Source: an uncultured Lachnospiraceae bacterium
GTDB taxonomy: Bacteria; Bacillota; Clostridia; Lachnospirales; Lachnospiraceae
Direction of reading: 5' to 3'
Assembly: GCA_902797785.1 (NCBI GenBank)
Contig: CADBUD010000351.1
Coordinates: 1-15,232, forward strand
DNA length: 15,232 nucleotides
In this document: piece after piece, positions 14,012 to 15,232 of the stretch
Layout of the letters: each line of letters opens with the position of its first letter
Numbering within the stretch: position 1 is the stretch's first letter
Made by a program: the position numbers and the translations under genes
Notes under the pieces: generated by a model
The model's database searches: none
Told to the model about the DNA's origin: nothing
Seen by the model: the letters and a program-made list of their open reading frames with translations, nothing else

Positions 14012-14791
14012 CTAATACATCCCTTCCATAAATGTAACCATAAGATGCTTCATTTCCTGATAAATGATATCTGCATAGGTCGGAAGCAGGGATACAGTGA
14101 GAAAAATAATAACATATCCCACAATGATCTTTAACTGCATTCCCACAACGAACATATTCATCTGCGGAGCCACTTTAGCTAAAATTCCCAGCACGACATT
14201 TAGAATCAGGATACATGCAAAAATTGGCAGCATAATCCGAAAACCCAAAATCAGATAATCTGCCATGAACTCTACCATAGACTCCATTAAATGGTCGAAA
14301 CCCAGAGTGATTCCCCCAATCGGTATCATTTCATACGCATCACACAAAGCCCTCAAAATAAATCGATGCATATCTGATACAATCAACAGAAGAATAATGA
14401 TGTATTCATACAAAACTCCGGTAAGACTTACCTGCTGGTTCGTCACCGGATCAAGCTGTGTCGCCATGGACAATCCAATATCCATATCTATCATATGACC
14501 TGAAAACTGGACGATATAGGTGCAGATATTTGCCGAAAATCCAATCAACAATCCGCAGATGACTTCCTTTAACAAGACTGCCGTATAACCAAATATGGTA
14601 TCGTATTCGACAGATTCAAAGGGAAGGGTATAAAACAAAATCAAGGAAACAACAACCGAAAAACCTACCTGAACCCGATTAGGAAAACCACTCTGGCTAA
14701 AAAACGGGGCAATAAAGACGAAAGAAGCGATTCTTGCTAAAATCAGTAAAAACACCTCTAACGTTTCTATTGATAAAGAATAATGAACCAT
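14012..14791 (-). CDS. fliR: Flagellar export gate protein FliR
   Basis: The product is 259 residues, normal for FliR. About six hydrophobic helices are visible (near 10-30, 40-57, 70-95, 126-148, 177-203 and 217-240). The segment AKVAPQMNMFVVGMQLKI (205-222) matches the conserved C-terminal FliR/SctT signature (PQ-x-N-x-F-x2-G). FliR joins FliP and FliQ in the helical export gate within the basal body. The start ATG 14791 is preceded only by a weak or distant AGGA, so translation may depend on the upstream gene. The gap to fliQ is 41 bases, the largest in the operon as seen here, and the gap to flhB is 18 bases. Confidence 0.96.
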   Translation of the reverse strand: MVHYSLSIETLEVFLLILARIASFVFIAPFFSQSGFPNRVQVGFSVVVSLILFYTLPFESVEYDTIFGYTAVLLKEVICGLLIGFSANICTYIVQFSGHMIDMDIGLSMATQLDPVTNQQVSLTGVLYEYIIILLLIVSDMHRFILRALCDAYEMIPIGGITLGFDHLMESMVEFMADYLILGFRIMLPIFACILILNVVLGILAKVAPQMNMFVVGMQLKIIVGYVIIFLTVSLLPTYADIIYQEMKHLMVTFMEGMY

Positions 14792-14832
14792 ATGTCTACC
14801 ATCCTGTCAGATCTGTTCCGCTTTTACTGTCA

Positions 14833-15105
14833 TCAGCCCAGATACCGGCTAAAATTCGACCATAAATCTGTCATGTAGGTCGTAATATTATTCATGATCC
14901 ATGAACCCACCAACATAATCATAATAAAAATCGACAGTACCTTTGGCACAAAGGTCAAAGTCTGTTCCTGTATGGAGGTCGCTGTCTGAAAGATGCTAAT
15001 AACAAGTCCCACAACGAGAGATACTAGGAGCATCGGTGCGGAAGATATGATGATAACCCAAATCGCATCTCTCGCAATATCTATTACTACTTCTTGTGAA
15101 ATCAT
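14833..15105 (-). CDS. fliQ: Flagellar export gate protein FliQ
   Basis: The product is 90 residues, the normal FliQ length, from ATG 15105 (MISQEVVIDIARDAIWVI) with AAGG eight bases upstream. Two membrane helices (about 15-40 and 53-75) flank the conserved loop FQTATSIQEQTLTFVPK. An in-frame extension of 37 codons reaches a TTG at 15216 but runs through palindromic repeats and has no FliQ counterpart, so I reject it. FliQ packs around FliP and FliR in the export gate. fliP is expected just beyond the right edge but is not present. The interval between fliQ and the window end contains strong inverted repeats. Confidence 0.95.
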   Translation of the reverse strand: MISQEVVIDIARDAIWVIIISSAPMLLVSLVVGLVISIFQTATSIQEQTLTFVPKVLSIFIMIMLVGSWIMNNITTYMTDLWSNFSRYLG

Positions 15106-15163
15106 ATTCTGCCTTCTTCCGGTTTTCTTCTCTGTATCGAATCTAATGATGTCGGGGTCAAAA

Positions 15164-15190
15164 GTCACAAGGTGCTTCACACCTTGTGAC
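15164..15190. repeat. Perfect inverted repeat (11-base arms) upstream of fliQ
   Basis: gtcacaaggtg (15164-15174) is the exact reverse complement of caccttgtgac (15180-15190), with a five-base loop. On the minus strand, which is the coding direction, the stem is followed by TTTT and then GACC. It therefore resembles a weak intrinsic terminator or an mRNA processing/stabilising hairpin inside the flagellar message, 59 bases before the fliQ start. The stem is seen; the role is inferred. Confidence 0.75.
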
Positions 15191-15211
15191 CTTTGCACAA
15201 AAATTTGCGTG
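15185..15211. repeat. Right copy of the intergenic repeat module
   Basis: The plus strand reads tgtgac (15185-15190), cttt, and cacaaaaatttgcgtg (15196-15211), which matches blocks at 251-256 and 274-292 near the other end of the window. The match suggests a dispersed intergenic repeat that also includes the adjoining palindromes. Confidence 0.5.
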
Positions 15212-15228
15212 GACAAGCTCGCTTGTCC
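15211..15228. repeat. Perfect palindrome ggacaagc-tc-gcttgtcc near the window edge
   Basis: Eight-base arms (15211-15218 and 15221-15228) are exact reverse complements around a central tc, and would fold as a tight hairpin with a CTCG or GAGC loop. It lies 16 bases after the first inverted repeat and directly abuts the cacaaaaatttgcgtg block. It may continue a compound repeat that extends past the right edge. Confidence 0.7.
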
Positions 15229-15232
15229 CTCC

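Noticed and set aside
15106..15216. N-terminal extension of FliQ by 37 residues
   Set aside because: It starts at TTG without a ribosome site, is translated from palindromic repeat DNA, and FliQ proteins are about 90 residues, matching the ATG at 15105.
15164..15228. Inverted repeats at the right edge as part of a CRISPR array
   Set aside because: The two palindromes differ in sequence and there is no regular repeat-spacer spacing or cas gene.

Overview
The window is the downstream part of a flagellar/chemotaxis (fla/che) operon from a Gram-positive Clostridia-type bacterium, most likely a motile member of the Lachnospiraceae. The clues are the CheC-CheD-CheW-CheA-CheB set, SigD-family sigma factor, FlhF/FlhG pair, strong AGGAGG-like ribosome binding sites, GTG starts and moderate AT content. 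The genus is an inference; no marker gene settles it.

All protein genes lie on the minus strand, so transcription runs from position 15232 towards 1. In that order they are fliQ, fliR, flhB and flhA (export-gate components of the flagellar type III secretion system), flhF and flhG (SRP-type GTPase and MinD-type ATPase that control flagellar placement and number), cheB, cheA, cheW, cheC and cheD (chemotaxis signalling and adaptation), a small two-helix membrane protein, sigD (flagellar sigma factor), an unrecognised soluble protein of about 105 residues, a SwrB-like membrane-anchored coiled-coil protein, and a membrane-anchored protein ending in an MltG/YceG-like LysM-type domain. Gaps between genes are 0 to about 41 bases, several stop and start codons abut (TAAATG), and no promoter is evident between genes. 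One long polycistronic message is therefore the simplest reading. The order from fliQ to sigD matches the Bacillus subtilis fla/che operon, where swrB follows sigD; here there is an added small membrane gene before sigD and two further genes around the SwrB-like one.

The left 357 bases are non-coding except for a tRNA-Val(UAC) gene cut by the window edge. It has its own near-consensus promoter and an A-rich upstream tract. Between that promoter and the operon end lie a T-tailed hairpin and short repeats. The right edge, upstream of fliQ, holds two strong inverted repeats. A short module (tgtgac...cacaaaaatt..ttgcgtg) occurs near both ends of the window, which points to a dispersed intergenic repeat family.

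The core machinery looks intact and ordinary. The less ordinary parts are the genes around sigD (91-residue membrane protein, 105-residue protein, SwrB-like protein, MltG-like domain protein), a CheB with a very long His/Ser-rich linker, and the repeats. I saw no phage, transposase, CRISPR or defence genes.
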